Source of the DNA: Micropterix aruncella
Taxonomy: Eukaryota > Arthropoda > Insecta > Lepidoptera > Micropterigidae
NCBI GenBank assembly: GCA_944548615.1
Contig: OX155951.1
Location: 22,850,606 to 22,914,605 of the forward strand
Length of the DNA stretch: 64,000 nt
Reading direction: 5' to 3'
Under the pieces are notes generated by a model, which was given only the letters and a program-made list of their open reading frames with translations, searched no databases and was not told where the DNA came from. This document shows, piece after piece, positions 22,561-33,854 of this stretch; positions within the stretch are counted from its first letter, which is position 1; each line of letters opens with the position of its first letter. The position numbers and the translations under genes are program-made.

Positions 22561-23199
22561 GATGTAAAAATTTGTTAATAATTAAAATAATAAAACGTAA
22601 AAAAACCTGATGTTTTTTTACACATGTTTGTTTAAAAAACCCGAGCATTCAGCGGTTAAATCGAAACAAAGCCGTACTTTAGTTAACACGGAACTCTTAT
22701 ATATGAAACACTATTTTCGCCTGCCGAGGCAGATGCATCCTGAGCAGAATACGTAATTGTGGGAAAGCGACACCGACACAGCCGTAGCATATCAAATAAT
22801 CCTCTAATGAGGAGATTAGTTACCAACAAATCGCTTTCTCTGGCTTATCACAGATTAGTCTAATTAGTGACTGATAATATACGGCAATTTGTACGACGGT
22901 TTTTTAAATCGACGGATCCTGAAGTATTTTTATATTTTCGTCTATATTCACAAATGATGGTAGGATCAATATAACTGATCCTTTTAAAAGGTTATTTTCA
23001 ACAATCGATTAAGGTAGCAAATCAACTAAAATTAGGTCCAAGATGCATATAATATTGTTAATGTATGATTAGTTTTTTGTAAAATCTTTTTAAAGATATC
23101 GTTTATACGATTATGCTTTAAGGAATAAAAGTAATAAAAGCCACTCACATAGCTAGAATGTTTTCCCGGACTGGATTGGGAAATGCTTATTGTTAAAAC
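22561..23199. other. Intergenic, nothing recognised
   Basis: No supportable feature. A TGCCGAGGCA palindrome sits near 22722. Confidence 0.4.
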
Positions 23200-23202
23200 G
23201 AG

Positions 23203-23802
23203 ATGTATGTTTATTTAGAAACACAAAATTTAAACATACCAATACTAAAGAAAACTAATCTGGAACTGTTGGAAAAAATATCGCTCCTACAGTACAAAAC
23301 AGACAATTTTGACCAAGAGCAGAGGAAATGTGATATTGAGATTAGAGGAATACCAGAGGAGTGCGAAAACCTACCAGAAATCTTTCAAAACATTAGTTCA
23401 GTTGTGAAATGTGAAATTGAGACGGTCGACATTTTAAAAATCGCAAGAAATTTCAACAAAAAGTCGGACAAAAAGCCGAGATCTGTGATAGTAAAATTTT
23501 GTCAAGAAACAAAACGAAATGTGTTCCTAAAGGCAGTAAAAACTCATAATAAACAATGTAAGGTCAATAGCAGAAAATTGAATACAAAAGACATAGGGAT
23601 CTTCGGCAACGCTACACCTATATACGTGTCTGAAAATATCACTCATCGAACAAAATTCTTGCTAGGTCGGGCTAAAGCTTTTGCCAGAGAAAATAATTAT
23701 AAATATGTTTGGATTAATTCTGGAAAAGTGTTTATACGTAAAGATGATACAACGAAACCAATTATTATTAATTACGAAAAAACTTTTTTAGAAATGAAGT
23801 AA
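23203..23802 (+). pseudogene. Retrotransposon ORF1, 5'-truncated (coiled coil and FP-like domain)
   Basis: The 199 open codons align with 5096-5764 of element 1. Shared blocks are IEIRGIPE, the VVKC segment, PRSVIVKF, PIYVSENIT and NYKYVWINSGKVFIRKD. The C-terminal domain belongs to the type seen in insect retroelement ORF1 proteins and related to baculovirus FP proteins. The PHD-bearing N-terminus is missing and the first dozen or so residues are probably flanking DNA. No stop or frameshift is seen in the remainder. Confidence 0.8.
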
Positions 23803-23810
23803 TTATAGTT

Positions 23811-24419
23811 TTGAGGATAATCTTAACGCATATTTCTGTAAATTACCGCTTTTGTAATATATTAACATTCATTTTTAATTTGATAATGATATTTATTTTT
23901 AACTTGACTATTTCTATTAATTACTATTATTTGGACATTTTATTATTTCATTTTACTTTGTATACAAATTTGTCATTTCTTTATTACACTTATTTTAATT
24001 ATGGTTGTTTGAATTTTTCGATATTTGGATTCAATATTTCGACATTTCGATATTTCGACAGATCCGATATTTCGACATTTTTACATCTTGATAATATTTA
24101 TACAGGTTGCTTTTTACTACATGTATATTTTTTATGTTTTCACTGGGAATATTCTCGTTCGATATTTTTTACTGTGATATTTATTTCTACGTTTAACGAC
24201 TATATCATTCTCAGTTACTTAATTAGACATATTCTTATTTATGATGATCAATTCTTAATACAGGTTATAAATACCAATATTTTTGCCTATCATTACTGCA
24301 TCGTCCCACTTAAGCTACAAATAATCTCTCATTCTAGTCATCACACAAACCTAATTCATACATTGCACAACCTAATTGGCACTCTTACAACGTTTTTCTT
24401 TATTAGAATTATCTTCTAA
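23811..24419 (+). other. T-rich open spacer frame, 202 codons, coding status doubtful
   Basis: The frame begins 8 bp after ORF1 and ends 8 bp before the ORF2 ATG. It encodes very hydrophobic, Phe/Ile/Leu/Tyr-rich sequence with repeated ISTF and FRYFD-like pieces. No family is recognised. The high T content lowers the chance of stop codons, so the length alone is weak evidence. It is the counterpart of 4707-5030 in element 1. Confidence 0.3.
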
Positions 24420-24427
24420 TAAAAGTT

Positions 24428-27394
24428 ATGGATTTAATTAAACTTATTGATACAAACTCCAGCGCAAATTGTTCTTATGTCACATCAGATGTCAATGCCT
24501 GCAGGCAAATTCTAGTAGGGGGCTGCGCACTCAAAATGCTAAGCCTAAATATAAGAAGCCTCCATAAAAATATTGACAATCTTCTAGTTATGATACAAGA
24601 TCTGGCTATTGATTTTGATGTCCTAGTCTTAACAGAGGCGTGGATTAGCAATAACTTTAATACGATTCAACTACCTGGCTACATTTCCTTTTACACAACA
24701 TTTAATACTTTGAAGAATGACGGTGTCGTCATATACGTTAGAGACAAATTCTCCAACAAACTGTTAGTAAAGGAGATACGTCTGGATGGAGCAAACTGCC
24801 TAAGCATACATCTAAACGATGACTTAAATATTATAGCCATTTACAGAAGCCCCTCGACGCGTAATATTCAGAAATTCCTACTAAGTTTAGATAGTGTTCT
24901 GAAAACATTGCAAAATCTTAAGCATATAATTCTGACAGGGGACCTAAATATATCAATCAAAGGCAAAAAACATCCACAGGCAGACGAGTATTTGGGTCTG
25001 CTTACGGTCCATGGCCTCCGCAGCCTCGTAGAAGCACCGACAAGAGAAATCAATAGTTCTAGTAGCTGTATTGATCACATTATGTGTCGTTCAAATTTTG
25101 CGACATCTTCTATTGTATACCAGACTTCTATTACTGACCACCATGCTCTACTGTTTAAACTCTCTGATCACTCGATTTCAGATTCTTCAACCAAAAAACT
25201 TGGATCATACGCAAAAACAAGTCTAGATCCGATAAAACTCCAAAATGACATTGCTAATGCAGACTGGTCGCAGGTATACAACGCCTCAAACGTAAATACG
25301 TCATGTAAATTATTTGTCAATAAATTAAACGAAATAATAAACGAAAATAGATCTACAAAAATCATCAAAATTAAACATAAACAAAAAATATTCAAACCTT
25401 GGATCACCAAAGGACTCCTTTTTTGCATCCATAAACGTGATAGACTACATTTAGCAGCACGACGAAGTCCCGATAATTTAATACTAAAAGAGAAAGCAAG
25501 ACAATATCGAAATCTATGCAATAAAATTATACACAAAACTAAAGTAAGATTTTACAAAAACAAAATAGAGGAATCAAATGGGGACTTGAGAAAAACATGG
25601 CAAGTAATTAACGAAATCTCGAGCAGAGCCAGTCCTAAGGTTAAGGTAGATGTTATTAATACGGGTAACGAAATATTATCTAGTGATGAGAAATCACAGA
25701 GACTTGCAGACTATGTCAACAATCATTTTGCCAGTGTTGGCAAACGATTAGCTACGGACATATTGAGCAGATCAAGCTCGACTAATGTATCTCCACCAAT
25801 AACCTCGAGTCCCGTATCTTTGTTTCTACGACCGACTACGCCAAAGGAAGTGGCTAGTATAATAACCTCTTTAAAAAATAATTCTTCTGCAGGTATCGAT
25901 AATCTGAATGCAGGTTTATTCAAAACATCAAAAAATGAGTTAAGTGAGCCCATAGCACATATTATAAACGCCAGTTTTAGAGAGGGGATATTTCCTGACA
26001 ATTTAAAATGTGCAAAAATTGTTCCAATATTTAAAAGTGGAAACAAGCAGGATATTTCCAACTATAGGCCTATTTCAATCCTTAGCACATTATCGAAGAT
26101 AATAGAAAAAATAGTGAAAATTAGGTTTTTGAAATACCTGAACGAAAACAACATTTTGTCAAACAATCAATTCGGTTTCAGAGAGGGAATGGGGACTACG
26201 GATGCCATTGCAAATGTGACAAATACAATTACTAATATCCTGGACAAAGGCAACAAGTGTTTAGCCATATTTTTAGATCTCGCTAAGGCTTTCGATACGG
26301 TTTCGCATGAGAAACTATTACTAAGACTAAGAGACATTGGTTGTGTAGCAGTCGCTCTAGATTGGTTCAAGAGCTATCTGTCAAATAGAACGCAAATCAC
26401 GGCTATACATAATACTGTCAGTAATCCTGTCGATATATCGTTTGGGGTACCTCAAGGGAGTGTGCTCGGGCCTATTCTATTTCTAATTTATATTAATAAC
26501 CTATGTGACCTAGTAGGGAAAACCATATCTTTTGCCGACGACACTGCAATTATATTCGAAGGTGAAGACTGGAAAACGACCTTTGATAAAGCCAACAGAG
26601 GCATGCATATAGTTAGGAATTGGTTGGATAACTCGCTGCTTAGTCTAAATATAGAAAAAACAAAATTAATTACCTTTAGTATTAATATTAAAGGCCAACC
26701 CCCATCGGAGCACAGCGTCATTATTCATACATGTAATAGACAAATTGGTTGCAGCTGTCATACTTTAGAAAGAGTGGAATCGACAAAATACCTAGGCATC
26801 ACCGTAGATAACAAACTAAGATGGCAAGAACATATAGATTTATTAGCATCTAAAGTTCGTAAACTGGGATATACCTTCAAAGAGGTAAGAAATATTTTAG
26901 ACCCGAGAACTCTAAAAAGCGTTTATTATGCATTGTGTGAAAGTATCTTGAGCTACGGGGTGATAGGATGGGGCGGTTGTTCTAAGACCATTCTTTACCC
27001 CTTAGATATTGCACAAAAGTCGATTTTAAAGATTCTAATGCGAAAGCCGTATCGATATCCTTCGGAAGATCTTTTCAAGGAGTATAATGTGTTGGATACC
27101 AAGCAACTATATTTAAAAGCCACACTCTCCTATACTAAGTTTGACCAAATAAATATTTTTTCTCAAAGTACCATAAGAACGAGGTATTCCAAAGACCGTA
27201 ATATAATAGTACCCAGAAGGAATACTGCTTTTGGTCAGCGCTCCTATACATTCATAGCCCCAAGGTTTTTCAATGCTCTTCCTGGTGATATAAAATCGAC
27301 GCAAAATAAGACCCACTTTAAAAGGCTACTTACAAAATGGCTTATAAAAGAGGGACGACAAAAAATCACCAAAATATTGGACATTATATATTAA
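24428..27394 (+). CDS. Retrotransposon ORF2: endonuclease plus reverse transcriptase, 988 aa
   Basis: The endonuclease (about residues 35-242) has NIRSL (41-45), LTEAW (68-72), GDLNIS (171-176), SCIDH (213-217) and TDHH (236-239). The RT has FLDLAKAFD (615-623), FGVPQGSVLGP (672-682) and a catalytic FADD (702-705). The Phe variant of YADD is normal in Jockey-type enzymes. The C-terminal block FKRLLTKWL is present. The frame is unbroken and about the same length as element 1 ORF2, with roughly half of residues shared. The protein looks catalytically competent, though this copy lacks a full 5' end. Confidence 0.93.
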   Translation: MDLIKLIDTNSSANCSYVTSDVNACRQILVGGCALKMLSLNIRSLHKNIDNLLVMIQDLAIDFDVLVLTEAWISNNFNTIQLPGYISFYTTFNTLKNDGVVIYVRDKFSNKLLVKEIRLDGANCLSIHLNDDLNIIAIYRSPSTRNIQKFLLSLDSVLKTLQNLKHIILTGDLNISIKGKKHPQADEYLGLLTVHGLRSLVEAPTREINSSSSCIDHIMCRSNFATSSIVYQTSITDHHALLFKLSDHSISDSSTKKLGSYAKTSLDPIKLQNDIANADWSQVYNASNVNTSCKLFVNKLNEIINENRSTKIIKIKHKQKIFKPWITKGLLFCIHKRDRLHLAARRSPDNLILKEKARQYRNLCNKIIHKTKVRFYKNKIEESNGDLRKTWQVINEISSRASPKVKVDVINTGNEILSSDEKSQRLADYVNNHFASVGKRLATDILSRSSSTNVSPPITSSPVSLFLRPTTPKEVASIITSLKNNSSAGIDNLNAGLFKTSKNELSEPIAHIINASFREGIFPDNLKCAKIVPIFKSGNKQDISNYRPISILSTLSKIIEKIVKIRFLKYLNENNILSNNQFGFREGMGTTDAIANVTNTITNILDKGNKCLAIFLDLAKAFDTVSHEKLLLRLRDIGCVAVALDWFKSYLSNRTQITAIHNTVSNPVDISFGVPQGSVLGPILFLIYINNLCDLVGKTISFADDTAIIFEGEDWKTTFDKANRGMHIVRNWLDNSLLSLNIEKTKLITFSINIKGQPPSEHSVIIHTCNRQIGCSCHTLERVESTKYLGITVDNKLRWQEHIDLLASKVRKLGYTFKEVRNILDPRTLKSVYYALCESILSYGVIGWGGCSKTILYPLDIAQKSILKILMRKPYRYPSEDLFKEYNVLDTKQLYLKATLSYTKFDQINIFSQSTIRTRYSKDRNIIVPRRNTAFGQRSYTFIAPRFFNALPGDIKSTQNKTHFKRLLTKWLIKEGRQKITKILDIIY

Positions 27395-27920
27395 TGTATT
27401 AATTCGAACACATTAATATTTAGAATTTTATGTTATACTATATTTTATATCATATTAAAATTACTTTTTATTATTGTATTTAATATTATTATTTTTAAAT
27501 ATATCTGTATGTGTATGTATGTATGTATATATGTGTATATATATTCTTAATCTTAGTTACATGTTTATTTTCTACTCCTAATTTTAAGTATTTATTAGTT
27601 TTTAAGGTAGTTGTTGCATGTTTATTCTTTTGTGATCAAATAATTATTTTATTACGACAATTTTTTATTTTTTTTTTATTTTTTTTGTTACAAAAATATT
27701 TTGTTTTTGTAATAATCACAATTATGAACAAGCACGCACAAAATTAAACGTTCACCTTAGAACAGGTCCCGGCCTAGTTAGGTGGCGTTGTCACTGGACT
27801 TTGCTATGTATTCATTTTCTGCTATTTATTCAATGTTTAAAATATTTAATGCATAGTTCCTAAGATAAAATTGTTTTAAATTATTCTTGAATTACTTAAA
27901 TAAATAAATAAATAAATAAA

Positions 27921-28575
27921 ATGTTTGGATGAGCACCACTTTCGACGGAAAAATGTAGTTTTAATGGGATCCCTTTATCACCAGCGAACGATCGCCCTTC
28001 ATCCACATCTCAAAGAAAAAGCGTATCCTTTTTCAAAATAAAATAATATGTCTTCACTAAAGACAAATTAAAGCAAAAACAATCAAAAAATCACAATGAT
28101 TGAATCGTCTCTCAAATACAGGATGACAGATGGAAAATTTGTTTTAAAATTCGAATGTATCCACTCTTTGAAAAGACGACCAAGGTTGCTGGGCTCGTTT
28201 ATCAGCCAGCCATTAAATCAAAAATAAAAATAAAATACTTCATATATAAGACATACATCGTTATTTCTGGTCGAGAAGTTTATAGTTAAGGCTATATGAT
28301 ATCATAGCGGCAGTATTTATATGTATTTACGTCGCAACAGAGATGCATCAAGCGCCTGTGACTATAAGCTTTCCGAACTAGGTTTCACGCTGCTTATAGC
28401 AGTTTTGTTTGAATATTTGCGGTGCGCTTTAAAATCTACCAAGCTTACAATCACACATACAATACATGAGCCACGGGCAGAGTATTTACTGCGTGTGTAC
28501 ATAAGTTATTACTGACTTTAATTAATTTCGTATGTGCCCAGGCTACTTTAAGCTGATTTGTAAAACTAATCGCGT
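27921..28575. other. Intergenic, nothing recognised
   Basis: Flank of element 2 without a supportable feature. Confidence 0.45.
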
Positions 28576-28878
28576 TAGTATCTTCTCGCAGATCCGCTAT
28601 CGCTGTCAGTGGAGCAAACTTTTATACAAATGGCATTGTTGTATGGCATTATTCAGCCGCAAGAACACATGCGTCGCACACGTGTTGCCACCGTGCAACT
28701 GTGGTGCAACCGATATAAAAATAGGCCCGTGTACCGACAACCGACTGTCATGACAGCAGGCGGACTCCAGCTGGCCGACTTCTTTTCCGGATTGTTCGCT
28801 AATCCCGTGAAAATGGGTGAAACTTTGTTCACGAGGTCTATCATATGTGGGTGTAAGCTTATGGGCCGGAAAAGTTAA
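28576..28878 (+). CDS. Unrecognised open stretch, possible exon
   Basis: An acceptor-like CTTCTCGCAG (near 28591) is followed by a frame of about 95 codons ending at TAA 28876-28878. It contains QMALLYGIIQPQEHM and GGLQLADFFSGLFANP. GC content is clearly higher than the flanks. I recognise no family, donor site or poly(A) signal, so this could be an exon or an ancient transposon piece. Confidence 0.2.
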
Positions 28879-30889
28879 ACGGAATGACGTTCCATGTCGG
28901 TTTTTTCGGAGGCTAAAAGGTTGACTTTTAATTATTTGTTAGCGTAATATTATTTAAATCAAGTCTGTTTCAATATAAAACAAGTGATTTTATAAAGGAA
29001 TGTGAGATTATAGGGTACGGGGCGAGAAACATCCTTTTTAGTATTGATCTAAAATAGAGATTATATTTATAATAGGTAGGGATGCCGTAATCTATTTTGT
29101 CGATATATACTTAAACTATTTGTGGCCTATTGCCGGAAGCAGCTACCAAAAATCAGCCCCCTAGTATGTTTTCCTAGCCCAGTTCTCCTTAAAAATAATA
29201 ACTTTGTAGTGTTTCTTATATTAATGATGTTTTAAAAATAATCCTAACATCATTATTTTTAGATTATAGAAAGGTGCAAATATCCTCAATTGTGAGCAGA
29301 TATACCTGTATGAGAAGAAAAGGAGCTCTTTTGAAAATATAAGTAATTTTTAAGGCAACAAATAATTCTTTAACTTTCCTCGTAAATTGCTAATGAATGT
29401 AGGTATATTATACATTTTTAGGATAGATAACACGTCGATTGCAATATATATTTTTTTATTAGGCACGATAAAATATTCATATGTACGTATCAATTTGAAC
29501 TAATTACATACTTTAAAATAAAATTTTAAGATTAATATGAATGTCTATAATCGTTTCCCTTTTAATGTTAAATCGTGAATAGTTTTGATAGTTTTGCTAA
29601 AAACGGACTGGTAAAAACATACTCAATATGTCCATCGCCAAACCGATTAGATGAAAATAATATATATGTACCTTAAAATAATTTCATCAATGAAAAACCA
29701 CCTTTATGTGGATTAATTTTATTTTAGGTTTGTAGCTAATATGTTATAACTAACGCTTAAAATGTATGCGTATAACATTTAATGTTAATTTAGAGCCTTA
29801 TTTATGAATAAAAATATATTTACTGTAGAATTATTACTAAGATTTGAAAGATACATTATTAAATTTATTATTCATAATCAATTTATTTGAAAAAAACGAC
29901 TGAAAGTTTACATTACATAAAAAAGAGCACGTCCTCCAAAATTTGTCATTTTAATATATGTTTTTTTAATGTTATTATAAACAGAATTTTGCGTCTTAAA
30001 AAAATATTAGCTTCGTACATTATTTTGACTGATTTAATACCGCCACACGATGCGTCACGGTGGTATCTATATAATGTATGAAAGCATTTTTGCATGCGTA
30101 TGTTCAAGTCGTATTAAATTCTAAACTAAAATAATAAAAAACTATGATATTATTATTTTTTGTAAATTTAAGGATGATATTGTTTTTACAATAACTATTA
30201 AAAGTCTTATTATCATAGACTTACTTTAGAGAAAATGATCTTTTTGTAAATAAGTCGTTGTTTTGAAAAAGAGTATTATTTCTTGTAAAAAGAAAATAAT
30301 GCAAAAAAGTATTTTTTTTAAATAAATCTTTAACGGGTTTTCTTCAAATAAAATTATCTAAAAACCATAGAAACCGAACTGAAACAAAATGGCTATCCTA
30401 AAGAAAGTTTTAATTAATAATATTACAGAATTATATATTATTTTCGACTTAACAGTTTAACGATTGACAGACATTATAGTACACTTGTTATATATATTTT
30501 TCAGGAATTACTCGAAGGAAAAAACGTTAATGGCGATATTGAAACAAACGAAATACACGTTATTTTCATTGAATACCACCAATAACAGATAGACGATATT
30601 AAATCCACAGAGTTTAATGAAATTATTAGGTCGACTTAAATCAATAACGGATACTCCAAGGCAGGCTACCTTCAATAAAATTTCAGCCTTGATCTTATTG
30701 AAAAGATCACCTAGAGGTTACAATTACTTTCAATTTAATTTACTATTACCAAGTACAAAAACGTTGCCAAATGTAATTGAAATATTTACTGTAATTTAGT
30801 TTTTCTGAATGTCTAGAAAAAAAATGTTTCAAAATATTGAGATTTATTCATTTTAAAGAATTTTTTATTTTAAAGAACTGGCAGGTTCA
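28879..30889. other. Long AT-rich intergenic stretch, nothing recognised
   Basis: No gene, TIR pair or tandem repeat that I can support over about 2 kb. Confidence 0.5.
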
Positions 30890-30932
30890 ATCGATATCGA
30901 TAGTTTGTTGATCGGTATCGATATCGATAGTT
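30890..30932. promoter_or_regulatory. Cluster of three TATCGATA (DRE-like) palindromes
   Basis: TATCGATA occurs at 30895-30902, 30916-30923 and 30922-30929 within a duplicated ATCGATATCGATAGTTT-like unit. TATCGATA is the DREF-binding core-promoter motif of insects. No first exon is evident on either side, so promoter function is inference. Confidence 0.4.
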
Positions 30933-31772
30933 TCATTGGTTAGAAATCTACTTGGTCGACCGTCAATACGTGGGAGGTGAATTATCAATGCGTGTTATTG
31001 CAGTGAAGTTGGCAACAGTAGCTAAATTATAGTAAGTAAATTGAACGTATTGTGAACGCCCATTTTTTTTCGTTAAGATGAAGACGGAAACATCTATTGT
31101 AAGCCTCTATGGGTCGGTTACATCTATTGTAAGGACGATTACATCTATTGTAATGACGATTAAGACCATATCCAAATTAAAGTCTGTATGTGTGTCTGTC
31201 TGTGTGAATGTATATTCCTCCACGATAACACCTAAAAGTTTAATCAGATTGAGTTGAAATTTGGCATGCTGGCATCATTTGGCTATAGCGAGCATTGAAA
31301 AGGTTGAGGTTGAAAACGGTCCGCTAGGAGGCGTACTAGTCATAATGTAATCTCGAGGTATTGGACATAGAGACTTAAAATTTAATACATAGATTAATTG
31401 CTGGGCCTAAACCACATTGTGAAGCTTCGGTTGGAGTATATCATATAGAAAATACACAAATAATGTTTAAATTCCACCAACATTTTAATTAAATATTAAC
31501 ATCATCTCTCGATGCTTGGCCCAATCCCGCCCTTAGCCTGGAAACGAACCGCGCCGCTCGATGCGTTGCAATAGAATGCATCCATTTTTATTTATGAATT
31601 TAATATTCAGATGAAATCAGTGTTAGCTGCTTGCCGATAAAATTTTGGGGTGACGCAACCGTTTTTTTTTCTTGTACCTATGGAGTTTTACATTCTACTT
31701 TTAAAAGGTTACTTAATCAGTGATCACTGAAAGATCTCCGACCACACTAAACCAATCTTGTCGACACTGTCT
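30933..31772. other. Intergenic; short direct repeats and a Helitron-like degenerate stretch
   Basis: ACATCTATTGTAA occurs three times at 31090-31155. The following sequence (31185-31340: GTCTGTCTGTGTG..GTTGAAATTTGGCATGC) resembles degenerate repeats common in insects. No gene. Confidence 0.4.
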
Positions 31773-31985
31773 CGCTGCCTGACTTCTTTTTCTACCTCAG
31801 GTTCAGACCTCCCCTCCAGCATTCCACCGAGTAAAAATTTCAACGCTCGCTGCGAGCAAAGCGAGAGGGACAGAATAAGGCGCTGCCTGACTTCTTTTTC
31901 TACCTCAGGTTCAGACCTCCCCTCAAGCATTCCACCAAATAAAAACCAACGCTCGCTGCGAGCAAAGCGAGAGGGAGAGAATATT
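31773..31985 (+). repeat. Tandem duplication, two units of about 108 and 105 bp
   Basis: Units start with CGCTGCCTGACTTCTTTTTC at 31773 and 31881 and end in GCTCGCTGCGAGCAAAGCGA. Each contains the palindrome GCTCGCTGCGAGC. A few substitutions and a 3-bp deletion separate them, and a third partial unit start (GCGCTGGCTGAC) follows at 31985. The open frames across it on both strands are artefacts of the duplication. Confidence 0.9.
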
Positions 31986-33134
31986 GCGCTGGCTGACGAC
32001 ACGCGTGAATCGATCCTGGTTCGTCGCTCTTGCGTGTGAGCGCGTTCAAAATAATACGTAATGAGACTGCCAAATTAACCCCTCAAATGAATGGCGATTA
32101 GCTCGGGTTATTTAAATTTATATTTACACACACATTTACATTTACATAGAGCGGGGTTTACTATAGAGCTATAGCATTACTATAGAGCGGATTACTATAG
32201 AGCGACGCACATTTACATTTATATTTACATTTATATAAATTTATATACATTTTGTATACATTTTGCCGTAGGCAACCAGGATCGGTCGCCTCACATTCGA
32301 GGGGTTTGTTTTATTTTTCGGTTTTAACCCAAAAAAAACATCTTTTTTCGGCTAAAAACGAAAATCCTCTGTATATGATGTTTTCGCAAAAATTTTATTA
32401 AATTCGAAACTTAAAATATAAATTTAATTCGGTTAGACTCTAAGTATTTATGTGTCCTATCTATCCAATGTCATCGCTATCGTTTTTGCTAACCTCACGC
32501 TGAAAGCAATTTGATGATGGATGGCTGGCATTCGCTTACGAAAAGCTAACTTTGGCGAAATTTATCGCCATCTTGGAATGTTATTAAATTATGAGGGTTT
32601 ATTCGATCCCTAAATGATGAAACCATAGCCTATATAAATATTATTCATTGGATATTGAAAAGCGTTAGATGATGTTGGGTTCACAGAAAACGATAGATTT
32701 CAAGGTGGGTTTGAGTAGATATCAAAGCAAGTTATTTTATAATAAGGTTGTTAGGTGCTATTGAGCAACTTCAACAAAAAAAAACAGTTATAGATATATT
32801 TACCAAGAAGCTCATATATTGCATTAAGGATTTAGTCAATTTATATTACTAATTTTGTCATAATATTTGTAGGTTCAAATATCGATATTTACTTTTGAGA
32901 TTGTGATACTTTTATTATCATGACTACAATATTGTTTCTATATTTTATTATTCAAACTATACCTAGGTATCAATATTCATTTTTAAATCCCTTTAAGCCA
33001 TATAGGCAAGTTATCTAAAATTAAACCTAATCTGCGTTCTTGTCTTTCCATGAATTTTCTATGTTTTGTAAGTAGGTAGGAATTATTAGATTTATTTTTT
33101 AACAATAACATTTACTTTAGTCATCATCATTTCA
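31986..33134. other. Intergenic, nothing recognised
   Basis: It holds a simple ACATTTACATTTATATTT-type stretch (32125-32250) and no gene. Confidence 0.45.
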
Positions 33135-33854
33135 TCTACTATACTCTATACTAACATTATAAAGAGGTAAAGTTTGTTAGGTTGTAGGAAGTAATCTCTG
33201 GATCTACTAAACTGATTTTGAAATTTTTTTTAGCAATAGATAGCCACGTTATTTGTGAGTGTCATAGGCTATATATTAATCCGAAAAATGAAAAGACTTT
33301 TTCGTGGTAGTTGGTCGGAGTAAGTCGGAGTCGGTCGAATGAAAACGTTAGAGATATATGATTGAGTTCTAGAGAAAAGTTGTAGAGCTTGGTAATGTCT
33401 ACAAAAAAGTCGGCGACAGAATATGTCAAAATTTTATATTTAAGTCACAAAAAGTAGTTTTTTTATAAAAAGAATAATTTAAATTGTTAGGTCATGTTTA
33501 TTGGTCATATTATCAATAATTATGAATTCATATCAAAATAAGTAAATTTGTCGTCTCAAGTGTTTAAAACAAAAGACGTTTCCCTTTTACTGCATACAAT
33601 TTCCCTTTTAATGCATAAATGGTTAAAGAGATAAGACACTCACAAATAAGACACTCACAAGAAGACACTCAGAAATAACGGTAATATAGTCAAATTGGCA
33701 TGCAAATACATACATACATATGCAGTAAAAATATAACCCTTCTTTTGGCAGTCAGGAATGAAATCATAGCACTCAGTACTAACCAAACCACACTCATAAT
33801 TTCATCACAAGTAAAAAGTTTTACCGCCCAACGAAGTGGGCACGGGTCAGCTAG
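33135..33854 (+). mobile_element. Non-autonomous Helitron, 720 bp
   Basis: The left end is A|TCTACTATACTCTATACTAA. The right end has a GCCCAACGAAGTGGGC hairpin 7 bp before terminal CTAG|T. A 5' TC, a 3' CTRR, a subterminal hairpin and insertion between A and T are the Helitron hallmarks. The 5' sequence (TATACTAACATTATAAAGAGG) is a type widespread in arthropods. It has no Rep/helicase of its own. Confidence 0.85.

Larger units (their letters stand above)
23200..27920 (+). mobile_element. 5'-truncated non-LTR retrotransposon of the same group (element 2)
   Basis: Its order is partial ORF1, T-rich spacer, complete ORF2, then an AT-rich 3' UTR with a GC-richer segment at 27750-27800 (GGTCCCGGCCTAGTTAGGTG). 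It ends in (AAAT)n at 27896-27920. That 3' UTR segment resembles the corresponding part of element 1. ORF1 homology starts abruptly at the coiled coil, without the PHD finger, so the insertion was truncated at its 5' end. Confidence 0.88.

Noticed and set aside
24868..27316. Minus-strand open frames opposite ORF2 of element 2
   Set aside because: They are shadows of the plus-strand ORF2, which has clear domain motifs.
31724..32039. Overlapping frames of 92-93 codons on both strands
   Set aside because: Both span the 108-bp tandem duplication and repeat the same peptide; no family resemblance.
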